64,000 bases of DNA from Trichoplax adhaerens (Eukaryota; Placozoa; Uniplacotomia; Trichoplacea; Trichoplacidae), in assembly GCF_000150275.1 (NCBI RefSeq), contig NW_002060947.1, positions 8,454,068 through 8,518,067 on the forward strand, given 5' to 3'. The notes under the pieces are model-generated. The model saw nothing but the letters and a program-made list of their open reading frames with translations. It did no database searches and had not been told where the DNA came from. Of this stretch, positions 13,197-30,300 are shown in pieces. The translations under genes and the position numbers were made by a program. Positions within the stretch are counted from its first letter, which is position 1. Every line of letters begins with the position of its first letter.

Positions 13197-16100
13197 AGTT
13201 AGTTCCAGCTGTGAAAATAGTCTGCTAAAATAATGATGGCTCAGAGCAAGAATGACACATTCAAGAACGTAAGTTGGTTATTATAGTATGTAGTGGATAG
13301 TTAAGATGTAGACTTTTTACTAACGATAAGGAGCATATTAGTGCGAGCTAGAGGTAACAATTATAATTATTGGGATTAATCACGTAGAATCTATTTGAAT
13401 GGCTTATTGACCTTTGAATTACCCTATACGCTAGCGACTATGGATCGAACTTACAATAATAATCAATATATATATGGCACAACTATGGTGGTTGTCTATC
13501 TATTCCAACTGTGATTGGGACTGTTAAGTAACTGAAAATAATCATAATTTTACTTTCATAGCCATTTTCATTCATCTTCTTAGCGGGGTGCTTCATTAGC
13601 GAACAATGTATATTATCATTAGCCATCTTGACGTTAAGTTGCAGCTGGCTCTGCTTATATAAAATCTTTAAATTCAATTTTATAGATTAAATAAGATCTT
13701 GTTATCATGTCGTTATACCAAATCCAAAAGAAGCATTAGGGGAATTTTGAGATGTCGGTATGGAGTCCTTGCTGTGGCAGAACTAAATAAGGCATAAATT
13801 TGGCTTATAATATTGATGAACCAGTCAATGTCTACAATAAATCAATGTCTGTCTATTTTTTTTACTCAATTCACTATAAACTTGCTCTGGATTTTAAATC
13901 TACGAGTACGAGTGCATGTATTCAGATACGCATATTTATTCTAACTGTACCTGAAGCTAAATTTATATTTCTGATAAAAATTCTGGATACGGGCATTTTA
14001 TCCTAAACCTAACCCTAAACCTAAACCTAAGCCCAAACCTAGTCCGTACTTAATTTACTTCATAAAGATTCTTGTTTAACTCTAATATTCTATGCCATTT
14101 GAAGCGATTTTTATATCCTTGCAAACTTAATTAACCAGTATGATTGTACATTCCAATATAAAAAATATATAAACTTCAATTAATATGAGGATGAAAAATA
14201 AAGATGAACGATGAATGAATTTATACAATATTGAAGCTCTAAAACGATTTCTAATCTAGTGCATTTGTGGGCCTACATATAATGCTTTTAGTACTGTTGC
14301 TACTGTCACAAAAACAGCTTTGCAACAAGATAACGTAATATACGATCAATAAGTCAATTCCTTGAACTACGTATCAAGGAACGATATCTGCACTATCATA
14401 AACACTTTTGCTCTACTAGCAGACTACACAAAGACTTAAACGCCACGTATTTTACGTTAAATACTAAGTTTGAGAATCCACTTTATTACACGATATGCTG
14501 CATTTATATACTATTCCTAAATAGTTCATGAGTCATAGTTAATACGATTAACCTCGGAATCATTTACTGAATTAGATATTAAAATTAGCTACTGCTCCCT
14601 TAATGCAGACAACAGTATTTACGAACATAGACATGTAATGACTAATACAGAATAGTCAGATTACGATATGTCCTATCACGGAGCACTTCCATGATAATTT
14701 ACGATCTACCATAAGTAAATTACAATCACAATGATTCGAACTGTAAGTAGATGATTTGCATTCCCTATTATAACTATTAATTTCAGTATGTGTATAAGTG
14801 TCACTTTCATAAAAAGTCAGTTCTGTATTAAAACACAGTATATCCAAATTAGAAGTTAACTAAATAAGGATAGGCTAACAGAATTATCCTAACATAGATA
14901 TTTCTACTCTAATACAGTACATAGCACTGTCACAGCTACTTATTTGCTATTCTACATGAAAATATTATCAATGTTAAATAGGAAAGTTTAGACAGATTAA
15001 CCAGGAAATTATTGATAGGAAACTAAAATATTGTCATATATCGGGTAATATCGGGGTGCTTCTTTAATTTATTTCGGTAATTTCTTGCTCGCAATTCTAT
15101 ATTTTAGTGAATCACGTTATATTAAGTTAAAGGTCGTTGTTCTTGCAATCTGAATTCACGAATTCGTCAAGTTAGCTCTATTTTGAGTTGATAAACTTGA
15201 CTATTTTAGTTTGCTTAAGGATTAAACGGTCTTTTTCGTCTTAAAATTTACTTAAAAGTGTACATTAGAAGTCACAAATTAGAATAAGTATGTCTGTTGT
15301 TAGTTAATAATAGGAAACTATTGCTAATAATTTACACATATACTATGAAGTAATGGCTAGAAACATTTTTAGTTGTGGCTAGATATTATTCCTAATAATA
15401 TTTGATCGCTCAGAATATTGTATATTCCAAATATCAATGTATAAACTCGATAATTCTGTGAAAGACTGTAGGCCTTTAAGAGGAGAGTTAGCTGATCATG
15501 AAGAGCCAAATAACTTCTTTATTGCAAAGTGATAGCTATCAAATCATATTAATGCGATTTTACGTGTGTCACTTTGTTACTAAGTTATAATTGCAATAAA
15601 TTTCTTGAAATTTCCACGGGTTTCTCTAGTTGTTATTAATGAAGTAACTAAAGAGCGGATGCAGCAATTCATACTTTGAAAGTGCTAGATAGCTGATAAA
15701 ATATAGTAAAATTGTATTAATGCCAGCAGAAGTTTCTTGATTTAGCCAAATCTTTAGAAGATGTTTGTACACGTTATCTACTACAGTTAAACCGTACCGT
15801 AAGTAGTGTCTTTGCCATGAGGAAGAATAGAAATGATGGGTACCATTTTGCTTATCGCTTAAATATTGGAAGTAAAAGCTGTCGCTTATTTTGTACACAC
15901 TGCTGCAGTATTGTCCAGCACGTGAATAACATATCATTAGAATAGATGATTAAGTAATGATTCTGATGTTCAGTATCAGTAGGGCATAGCTCTTATTTCT
16001 TGTAAATTTCTTTTTTGAGTTCATGTATTATAAGCCACGGGTTGAATTCTTTTTTACACGAGTAGAAATTGCAATTAACGGACATTTAAAAACTTTATTA

Positions 16101-16457
16101 CCTTCTTCAATAACGTGGCTATGCTATAAATCCACTTTACAGAGTAAATAGTAAAAGTGGCTCAAAGTCTCCCGAAAAATAAGATAGATTAAGACCAAAG
16201 GAATCAAAGACAAAGTCTTTAGCTGATATGTAGTTAGCGACAGTACCACTTTACACTCACATCTTAACAACTTGAATTTAAAAGTACTATTTTTAATCTT
16301 AAGTTTTTATTTAAGGTAGATGCCTCGTTTTGATTCTAGAGCTTGATAGGTACTACTGGAAGTGATCTATTATATTATTACCCTAACTGCATGATTGAAA
16401 ATTTACCTACAGATAACATCGATTGTCAATAAATTCAATAGCTCAACGAAAACAGTA
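13197..16457. other. Intergenic between the two CH-family genes; no recognised gene
   Basis: I recognised no gene. A minus-strand frame at 15626-15937 (103 codons) is the longest here, but it has no recognised motif and falls within chance expectation. Plus-strand stretches with splice-like edges at about 14263-14337 and 15731-15799 look protein-like but resemble no family I know. A small minus-strand frame near 13483-13623 starts at an ATG in good context and encodes a short basic and hydrophobic peptide of unknown status. A telomere-like tract is listed separately. Confidence 0.35.
14002..14042. repeat. Interstitial telomere-like repeat (CCTAAA/CCTAAC)n
   Basis: About seven consecutive hexamers of the form CCTAAN (CCTAAA, CCTAAC, CCTAAA, CCTAAA, CCTAAG, CCCAAA, CCTAG). 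On the other strand this reads as TTTAGG/GTTAGG, close to the animal TTAGGG and plant-type TTTAGGG telomere units. It stands out in otherwise AT-rich unique DNA. Confidence 0.85.
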
Positions 16458-19884
<3,427 letters not shown>

Positions 19885-20519
19885 CTTTAGCTCTTCTTGA
19901 ATTCTGTAATCGTGATACAATAGAAGAATGAATCTTACGTCGGCCACAACTTAATCGCTAGTTGAAACTATCGTCAACAACGATCAATTCGACGCTTTAG
20001 CTCTACTTACAGACCCAGTCGATGATCGCTTCAAAAACTCTTGACCCTGGCAATGCAATAATGAGCCTTGATTGAATAGATGACTCATATATGAATATGA
20101 TCTTTCTATTGTAGAGGCTATCTAGCTGGCGATGGTGCTCGATATTTGTCTCGATCAAGCTCAAGTCGAATTCAAGTAGAAAATGACTGGCGATGAAGGT
20201 GTTCAATCTGCCGTTTTAGCCCTTTGGAATAATAAAATGTGTCTAAAGTAGGTGTGACAAGGACTTGGCGTCCCTGTTCTATTGGCTAAATGATAACAAT
20301 GTATAAAATCAACACCATACTGAGTCTTACGAAGATCAATCAATTTTACAAGCAACTCAACCTATTCTAGATAAATAAATAAAATTAAACAAAGGCAAGA
20401 CCACTGTTCTATTGTTTGCTATCTATTGTATCAATCGTATCTATTCAACCTAGAGTACTTTATCTATTCTACGTCATTCAATAGTAAATATGGTTGTTGT
20501 CAACTACTTTTGTAATCGC
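19885..20519. other. 5' flank of the transgelin gene
   Basis: Upstream DNA of the minus-strand transgelin gene. No TATA box or other promoter element could be assigned with confidence. A minus-strand frame of 67 codons at 20003-20206 has no recognised motif. The DNA grades into the ~300 bp repeat array on its right. Confidence 0.4.
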
Positions 20520-22065
20520 TTTGTAAGGTAATCGATCATTGTGCCACAGGCGTTCATTTGTAGCTAGGGATTGAAATCATAAGTAGTGCACAGTCAAATA
20601 TGTCGTATAGCTTGAGTGGCTGATGGGTGCATTGATCTACGGCGTAATATTTTGATCATCATCTCTCCATCATTGAGCCCAACTGCCAATTCTCTGTCTT
20701 CGAAATAATATCATCGCAGCAGATAGGTTTTGTTGATTTTATCAAAATAAAGTCAAATAATTTGCTGGCGGCATTGGATGGCTGCTCAGTAAGGCATATT
20801 ACTACCCGCTTGATGATATATATCTACTTTTTGATTCGTTTCCTATGAAAGGAAATCAATCGATGGCGATAAGCGTTCATGGATAGCTAGAGCTAGGGAT
20901 TCGAAGTAGTGCCCACGAATCAGTCATATTGGCAGTGTTGGCTTGAGAAGCTAATCAGCAGTGATGGATTGCACAGTAATTTTATCATCATCATCTTCTT
21001 CATCATTTGGTTCCACGAATACTCTATATTGTAAATAACATCGTCCTAGTGGATGGCTTTTTTTGAATTGATTTCATCAAGAGACAGTTAGGATAATTTG
21101 CTGACAGCATTTTACGGTAGCTAGTCAGGCTATACTACTAGTACTCCTTATAAGATGGAAACTATCGTTCCTAATAGTTTACTATGAAAAGGAAATTGGT
21201 TGATGGCGATAGACATTTATTTAGAGCTGGTGATTGAGATTATAGAATGTGCCCTGTCAATTTTGTCGTACTGCATACCGTCAGTGGCTAATTACAGCAT
21301 TTATCTACTGTACTGTCTAGCATCTTATAGTATTATTTGCATTAGCGGATGGCAGTTACTGATTTCATCTAATGACAGGCAAAATAATTTGCTAGCAGCG
21401 TTTTTGGGCAACGAAGAAGGGTATATTACTACCCCCTTTATAATGCAAACTACTTTTCTATTTGTTTGCAACGAAAGGAAATCAATCGATGGCGACAGGC
21501 ATTCATTTATAGCTAGTGATCGAGATTAAGAGTATTGCTCAGCCAAATTTGTCGCTTGACTAATTGGCATTGGTCGATTTTGCAGTAATTTTATTATTAT
21601 CTTCTCCACCATTTGATGCAACCACCACTATTTTGTCAATAATATTATCCTAGTGGATGGGTTTTTATTGACTTTATCAAAAGACATTCAAAATAATTTG
21701 CTAGCAGCATTTTAGGGCAGATAAATCATCTTTGTGATGTAAACTACTTTTTTAATAGTTAGCTATGAAAGGAAATCAATTGATGGCGACAACCGTTCAT
21801 TTATGGCTAGTGGCCGAGATTAGAAGTAGTGCCCGACCAAATTTGATGTGTAGTTTGAGTAGCTATTCATTTATCTCCTGTACTCTCTGCAGAATTTTTG
21901 TCATCATCTTCTCTACCATTTGGTGCAGCTAACGGTACTCTGTTTTATAAGTAATATCGTCTTAGCGGATGGGTTATGTTAATGTTATCAAAAGAAAGTA
22001 AAAAAAATTTACTGGCAGCATTTTAGGGCAGTTAAGTGGGACATATTACTACCCCTTTGAATGAT
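20520..22065. repeat. Tandem array of five ~290-340 bp units
   Basis: Landmark segments recur in order. They are GAAAGGAAATCAATCGATGG (near 20845, 21184, 21474 and 21765, with a diverged start near 20524), then CGTTCATTTATAGCTAG-like DNA, GTAGTGCCC, a run of CATCATCTTC-like trinucleotides, CCTAGTGGATGGGTTTTTATTG-like DNA, AATAATTTGCTAGCAGCATTTT and TATTACTACCCC. Unit spacing is about 321, 339, 290, 291 and 295 bp. Copies are diverged by substitutions and small indels. A 109-codon frame in the third unit (21200-21529) is not kept in the other units and is not called. The array lies just upstream of the transgelin gene. Confidence 0.88.
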
Positions 22066-24369
22066 ATTGAAGGTTTGCACTTGATACATCCCTTTCTCAC
22101 GAATAGTGTTGCTCTCAATTCGGGCTGAGTATTTATACAAAGGGATAGCGTCATAATAGACTTCGTCCAAGATAGTGATAATTATAATTAATTGACAAGT
22201 TATTGAAAAGCAGTTTCAGCTGTTGTAAAATTACAATCTAGTAGTTTAATGAAGAAGTCCACTACTTTGATCAGTTATGTAGCTTAATTACGTAGACATA
22301 ATAGATGTTAGCACAAGTTTGCTTATTCATTAAGAATGATCACTATCTTAATATTAAAGTTCTAACCCGAATTATTAATCTCACAATTTCACTTTCAGAT
22401 ATATTAGGATACGGAATATATAATTAAAAGCCCCGGTGATCGAATAGAAGGTATTAATATGGTTATGAATTGAATTACTACACTCTCGCCTTCCAATGGT
22501 TACCCTTCAGTTTCAAATCATGCTATTTTTCACCTGCCTGGTTTCAATTAGTTGTAATAGGATTATAAGCAAATGTAATTAAACTTCTATCATCTGGTAA
22601 TACGTTGAAAAAAATTCCGATGAGTATAGGTTCATTCTTTTGCTTGAAATCAAATAATGATTGATTTACTGCACCACATTCTACTAGTAATGTGGCAAGA
22701 CAGTGTATCCTAAAGGAAGCCTAAGGGCTTAGTATTTTGCTGTAATTGTCTTATTTGCTTACGGAAATACTCGCACATATTCCTTTTCATTCCACTATAA
22801 TAACACAATTGCGAGTAAATACTTTACAGGATTTCAAATTAACTGTTTAGAATGCTAAATCATCTTAATAGACTATAAAATAAGACAAAACGATGCCTCG
22901 TTATTTCTATTTAGCAATTCATAGAATTAGACTGAACTATGCTGATATGGGAACTTCTTTCCCTTCATCTAGCTAATATGTAACTACTGTCCCTCATCCT
23001 ACAGTACCATCCATTTGGCTGCATACCTATGACATAAAAGCAGCTGGCTAATTTATTATAATTAATTGTAAAAGACTATCCAGTGTCATAAAATATATAC
23101 GAATATCTTGTGCGGTCATAATAGTAGCTACAGGATAAAATTCTAAGGATTTTTTGGTGTGATACTATGTCGGATAATTTAATATAAGATAGATACTTTA
23201 TTACCAGTGATGCTTTGCATTTTCATAAGCCTATGCTTTAATGTGATATACTTTTAATGAACTACTGTTTATAGTACGTTCTTTTTGTTTCGATACTAAT
23301 AAAAATGGTAAAAAATTCTATTTTATGGTTGCAAATGGTTTTATATAAGTGATGTCGTTTATCCTGGTATATCATGCTGCTTTACAGCGATAGCATTTTA
23401 TTCTCTCTATTTGTTAAATGGCTAAGACTTTGTCAATCTACAACATATATAACATGACATATATATTGGTAACGGATTGCGACTAAGATTGGCGTAATTT
23501 AATCATAAATAGTTTTCATATTCTAGATCGTGGGTAGCTCCTTCCAATATCAGTAATAACCTTCTACTTTATTTTCTAGACGGTTTCTACAATTTTAAAA
23601 CAACTTACTATGCCTTTCAAATTTCATGCTCATTCTATCTTGATCATCAACCGTTTTGAAATCAATACTCATTTACCTGTGCAGAGTTTAAGTTTTCTGA
23701 AGGCTATCGAAAATGATTGCTACTAGATTAAATGTGATTATTGTCTACGTTCCTTTCTTTTATATTTAACACATAGCATTATCAAGAGTTGAGCAAAGGT
23801 AAATTGTCTATATATTCGTAATGTCGACTGTTTTTTTTCTACTTATTTTGCCTAACTATAGACTTGTCAACAGCTCTTTGTCAGTTGTATTGATAAAATT
23901 GCACACATGATGTAACTGATCTCATGTTGTTTCTCTACTGGATATTAGCAACGCGTATAAGATCAAGACTAAAAACAACAATGGATCACCGATTTTTTTC
24001 ATGCTGTAAAAATGGACTCCGTGGGGTGATGGGACGTGCAAAATGCAACATAAAAGCCACTAACAATAATATTAGTAAAAGAAAGGCATTCTTATTTCTT
24101 GGTGGTCTCTTTGGTTAGCGATAATATCGTCAATCATGATGAATGATTTTTCATTCTCTGAGAGGGAAACCATCCATTGCCAAAGTAGGCGATTCAAGCA
24201 TTTGTTTTTCATTGATCGTCTATTAGTTGATTTCGACTAGGCTGTACAACGCTTCTCTTAGCATAGTTACGCTATTGCTAAGAATTAATTACTGCTTCTT
24301 TTACGAATGCTTTAATAAATATGAGGAATATTTGATTTAGACCTTAGCTTTCAACTGAATACGTCCAAT
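22066..24369. other. Intergenic; no recognised gene
   Basis: No protein family was recognised on either strand. A 45-codon plus-strand frame starting at an ATG in good context (23981, CAACAATGG) encodes a basic, cysteine-containing peptide and ends in TAG. It could be a chance frame or an upstream exon. The CNBD2-like gene begins at 24370. Confidence 0.4.
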
Positions 24370-27300
24370 ATGCAGAGAATTGTAAATCGTCGCGAACAGC
24401 GAAATAGTATGTCCTTTTTACAACTACCCGACTTGCCATTGAAACGACAAAAATCACATGCCATGTCCCTGGTTTCAAAAATTTATAAAAGGAAAAGTGT
24501 AAGTTTATGATTTATTGCCTTGCTTACCATATTATCATGCCGTTAGATTTATTGCTACACTGAACCGACCATCCTTGAAGGAAACTATTGGATACCTAGA
24601 GAACTGTCTGTAGGAACATAAAATATCATTACTAAATCTGAAGCTAGATGCTTTTAAAATAATAAAAATAAAAGAAAATTATTAGGCAGTCAAATAATAT
24701 GACAAGCCTTTTATTTCCGTTCAAGTTGGCATTACGTTAATCAGTTATTTTACAAAGAAATGCCAAAGTCTATCTCTCTGTTTGTTAGATACTTGTATGT
24801 TCTTAAAATCTAAGCTATAAACTGATCTACTTTGGGAATATACTATAACCATTTCAGACAGTTTTGTTCACAAGATGATGAATTAAGGAAAATTGTCCAT
24901 TTTACTGCAATAGAATAATTAGTTGCTCTTTTCTAATTATCGCCTAAAACTTAAAATAGTGAAAATAAATATAAATTGTAGTACCTGAAGACAGTAGCTA
25001 GCAGAAAAACAAGTAAAGGCATTCGAATTTAATCCGAAAATTATTGATTGTCTTGGACTAATTCTAAAGTCACATTGAATTATCTTATCGATCAACTTGT
25101 TCCATTACTTTCGCTGACTATCAATCTTTTCTCTATTTTGCTTCAATTTGTATATATGTACAATCTTGATTATCAGTAAATCTTATAAGAAATATGATCA
25201 TCGCTTCTATAGGAAATGAAGCTGGCTGTTGTGATTTTTTATTGATTGTTTGCAGAAAATTTTAGTTGCGTAGGCTATTTCGTCGAAAAGTTAGAATTAT
25301 GATCATGATTTTCAAGTGTTACTTTGAGTCGCGCCAAAGATTGCAGTAAGTAAATCCCTTTTGAAATAAGTATCTAAATTAAAGCTTACACAATAATGAT
25401 TACTAGGAATCTTATACTAATATCATGATTAAAATTACTTATCAATTTTAAAATACAGATAATAGCAATTCGTAAGAGTATTTAATAATATTTACAGTCG
25501 AATTTAAGTTCTTGATTAATTTTATTTCTTTACTGATATTATATTTTGAAAGATGGGTACAAAGTATTATCAATTAACATCTAATAATAATCATGCTTCG
25601 ATAGCCATTATCTACTGTAGAATTTAAATTAAATGATATTAAAATTATTGTCGTACTAGAGCTTTTGTAAGCCATTATAGTGCTGTCGATTTATATCTAG
25701 AAAGAATTGCGTGATATAGCTTCGTCAGCGATACAGCGTTACTTTGTCATTGATAAATCATAGAAGAAGCTACTATTTGTCTGGAATGCTACTAAATTGT
25801 GAAAGCTGCCTTTTTTTAATATCTTGTACTAAACTCTTTAATTCATATATCTACATTGAATTGGAATACTGATAGTACTCCGAACGTTTACAGTTGTTTT
25901 ATTGTCGACGTTACTGTATTTTTGACATAGAAATATTGTGATGAAATAGATTATTATCCGTATAGGAATAGATTTAAATTAATTTTTAAACAGTTTTGAA
26001 GCAGCAAGAATTTTTGTCGTAGTCTTATTGTGTGCATATTTCATCTATTTCATAACGCATCTCATCTGTAGTAAAATTTATTGGCCACTTGATGAAGTCA
26101 ACGTCCTATCAGAGGAAAGCGTTCCTGAAATACAACTGGATGACTTAGATTCATTCCGACGTAGACAGCACGGCGTAAGTTAATATTACTGACCATATAA
26201 ATTCATCAAGAAAAATGTAGAGCATAGTCGGTAATAACATTGTAGCAATGAATAAATTGTTAAAAGTATCTCCTTGGTATCGCCATATGGAATTGCATAT
26301 GCAAATAATTTTCAAGTAATATACTCGTCTGTTAGGTCCTAACTGTACTGTGATCATAATTTTAATGAAAAGCTATCATGTAATTGTACTTAACTTTCCT
26401 CACGCATTGAGCTTTAAATTCCTTGCTTTTAAAACTCAAACATAAATTACTATGCATGCTGATAAAAATCGAACAATCTCGTCCAAATAACTTCCCCAAA
26501 TTGGTGAAAATTACGTAATTCTATTAGTCTTATCTAATTTCACAAATTAATCGCATTAATTACACTATCAGGTAAAATTTTCTTCTCGAGGAAAGAATGT
26601 TTTAAACACTAATCCGTCTGAACGAACCTTAGAAATGATTGAACAAGTGAGTTATTGTCATCCTAAATGAAAATATGTTGATTTAATTTCGAAATATAGT
26701 ATCAGTATACAATAAATGAAGGTAAATTTTTGGTTTAATAGATTTCGCAATTTACTTATTATAACGATCAGCTATTCGGCATGGTCTTGAAATTCCTCTA
26801 ATTTAATGATAATCTTCATACTCGTCGGTTACAAAGTAAAACTACAAAATGTTTCATTAGCACTCTTAAAATGCAATATTACGAGTAAAATTGTTTATAG
26901 CTTGCATTCTTGCAATGTACATTATGATCAGGAAGTATTACACATGTACGATACTTATGTGTAATACTGTATTTTACATAAATTTATCACGTCTTGTTTC
27001 TACTAAATATTGTTAATATGGTCTTGAATTTTTCTAATATAATGATAATCTTCAGACTCCTCGGTTACCAAGTAAAACTAAAAATATATTATGACCTTTA
27101 TTAAAATGCAATATTATTAGTAAAATGGCTATAGCTTTCGTTTTTACATGAGCATGATGACCTTGAACCAATATGCGTCTGCTAAACTTAATGTACTGTT
27201 TTCATATAAATTTATCGTATTTGATTTTTATTAAATATTGTACCGGCAATATTCTTAGATCGCGAGGAATTGAGCTTAAGCAAGATTAAGTTCCATATTT

Positions 27301-30300
27301 GAGATATAAAAATTTTAAATGCCATTTACGTAACTATGCAGTATTATATTCTTCAATTTTATTTATAAATAATATAGTTACGTGCGTTAATGCAATCCGT
27401 AATTATGTTTGCGAGATGGCCCGTTTATGTCCAGCGAGAATTTTGTAAAGTAGCTTGGTACGACTCGTAAGTAGCCATATTCAATACCTTCAAATGCAAA
27501 AATGATCTCACTGTTAGAAATAGCGAATATGATCTAGAATATCGTAAATTATAGAAGGAATTAAATTACGTATGTCACGTCGCAACTTCACTTTATAGCT
27601 TTGATAAAGATCGAGTGATAATTCGTAAAGGACATCGAAGTGATTGCCTATTTTTTGTTTTATCCGGAACATGTGCGTTTATTAAGGATTATAGAATGTA
27701 CTTTCCTTTTATTCACATATTACGAATTTTATAAATAGATTACGAAAGAGGCTAATGATACAGGATTTGAAATCTCTAAATTAACAACATTTTGTTTAGT
27801 AATGCAAGATCGTGGAGATGATGATAGGTTATTTTATATGCAACAAAAGTTAGAAGGAAAATTACATCTTAATGTTCACGATATCTTATTCGATGGTGAA
27901 AATCGAGACGAGTTACAATATGGGCATAGCTTCGGTGTAAGTTAAGATATTTAATACCAATAAAATGTTTAAACATTTCTGCACTGTCAAAAATTAACAA
28001 ATCTAATCAAATGACTTATTACAACTTAATTTGTTTAAGTTGGAAGATATTTATTACAGTACGGAACGAAGTGCAACGGTATTTACTAAAGAAGATGTGG
28101 AATTATTCGTCATTCACGTAAAAGTATGAAATCATTTTTTGATTCAGTAAATAGATTTATTTATGATTAGGTAGAATAACTAGTTATAGGTAAACCTGGA
28201 ATTCAGATTATAAGTGCAATTTTTTACTTCCAACACGCGTAATGGATGAGCTTGTTTAAATTAAACTTTTTTTTCCTATAGGATTATGGAAATATCTTTA
28301 AAAATTTTATGAAAAGATCAGATAAAACGCTTGATATATGCCGGTAAATATGTTCTACAGGCAAATTAATAGCTAATACGAGTGTAAAAATTTTAATACT
28401 ATAACATAAACATAACAAAATTTTGTTCAACTGAATAGTTGTATTAAAGTTAAAATATAAGTAGTAGGTGAATTTATGATCTTAGTGATTGAATTCCAGG
28501 ATCTTAGGCTACTTTAAAATTAATTTTCGATAGCTGAAGTTCAATTTCAATTTCAATTTCAATTTTAGGCAGGTGTATGCATTATCAGATTGGCCAGTTG
28601 ATGTTCTGTACAAAGATCCACACAGTTGGATTATGCAAAATTTTACGTAAGTCCATGGAAGAATTCTTATATAATAAAATTTATAGATCTAATTTAGTAA
28701 TATCAGTACGGATATTACATTAAAAATGGGTATGTACAAGATGCGGGTATTTGGTTGATACGAAATTTCTCAGCGATAAAAATTAGGAATTGTAGGTTAA
28801 ATATTAATCGAATTAGTCTAACTGTCTGAAAATCAATTCCTGATGAATTATAGGAGAGGTTCAGTTATTTGTCCTAATTGTGCCGATTCTCAGTGGGTAT
28901 ACGTTATAACAAGCGTAAGTTCACGTTCTAATTCTTGATACAGTATTCTGATATCTTATTTCGCCATAGATAGTCGATAAGGATAATATTATTTTATTTC
29001 TGATTTCAGGGTAAATGCAAAGTAATCAAATATTTAACTACTACGGAATTGGAACGTTATAAGGAAGTATTGCGAGAAAGGCGTACACTAGAAAATCGCA
29101 AGGCGTTAGCTAGCTTCATTGGCGATAAATCTCCAAATTATGGAAGCAGCCGTAGCCGTGCAGTTAGTGTCTATAAAATTCCTGCTAATACCCCTTCAAA
29201 ATTAATTAATGACTACGGATGGACTAATGAAGTATGGGATGATGAAGATAATTGGTATGAGCGCCATGCTGCTGGAAGAGGCAATGAACCTTTACCTTCA
29301 GTCGTAAATTCGAAATTGCCTAAATCGACATCATGTAAGTCGGGCGCATTCATTTACCTACTAAGTAATCGATTTAATTTTGTGATTACCCAAAATAAGG
29401 GGCTTAGTTACTAATTATAACAATGGCTAGCAGTCTAGTCTTTCTCCAAAGATCTTGTATATAAAATTTAAAATGCAAACATACTTGTTATAGTTTGTAC
29501 GTACAACTGAAAGCTGAATACTTGAATACTATACTATATAAATACAAGTATTTATAATGATACATGGTTACAGACAAGAATGATATGTCCTTTACGCATA
29601 ATTTACATTCTAAGCTGTATGTGATTGCAGAAGTAAGAGTACAATAAAACTAAGTTTATGATATAACCTAATTGACATTTAGGTGGACATAGCGTGGAAT
29701 TTGCTCCTGAAAGAGAAAATACTGTTGTAATGTTACCGAAAATGAATATATTGCTTAATAAATATACAACTAGTAGATCTTTGAAGAGAACCCGCCAATC
29801 TCGCATTTTATCGGCAGCATCAACATCTTCATCTTCTACATCTTATAACTTAGACTATAGAAGATCTAGTGTAAGTTTATTTGATGAAAATATAATCAGG
29901 TCCGTTTTTTAACTTTCTTCTTTATATTATTTCAACATATAGACTAGTTCCAATAAGTCTCGTGTAACCATTAATAGCACCATCAAATATTTACCGACTT
30001 ATATTGAATTGAAAACGTTACGAACACGTGAGGCATTTGTAAGTCGGTTTAAGCTTCGTCATTACAAACTCAAATAGAAGCTGCATAATATTATTTTAAA
30101 AAATTATTTACAAGAAACGTTAACGACATGCTTAATTTCCTAAACTTTACCGATCGATAATCCAGATACAAATCCTGTATTTTAGTTTTGCTTTCTATTT
30201 CTTATTCTAAATTACGTTTAGTCGCATTCCAGCGCCTACTTTTACCTTGCTAAAGTAGCCTTTTATGATTGCATATACTAATGAGCAAAGCAATAATTTT

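Noticed and set aside
15626-15937. 103-codon minus-strand frame
   Set aside because: No motif. Frames of this length are expected a few times by chance in 64 kb of such AT-rich DNA, and the opposite strand is partly open too.
21200-21529. 109-codon plus-strand frame
   Set aside because: It lies within one unit of the ~300 bp array and is not kept open in the other units.
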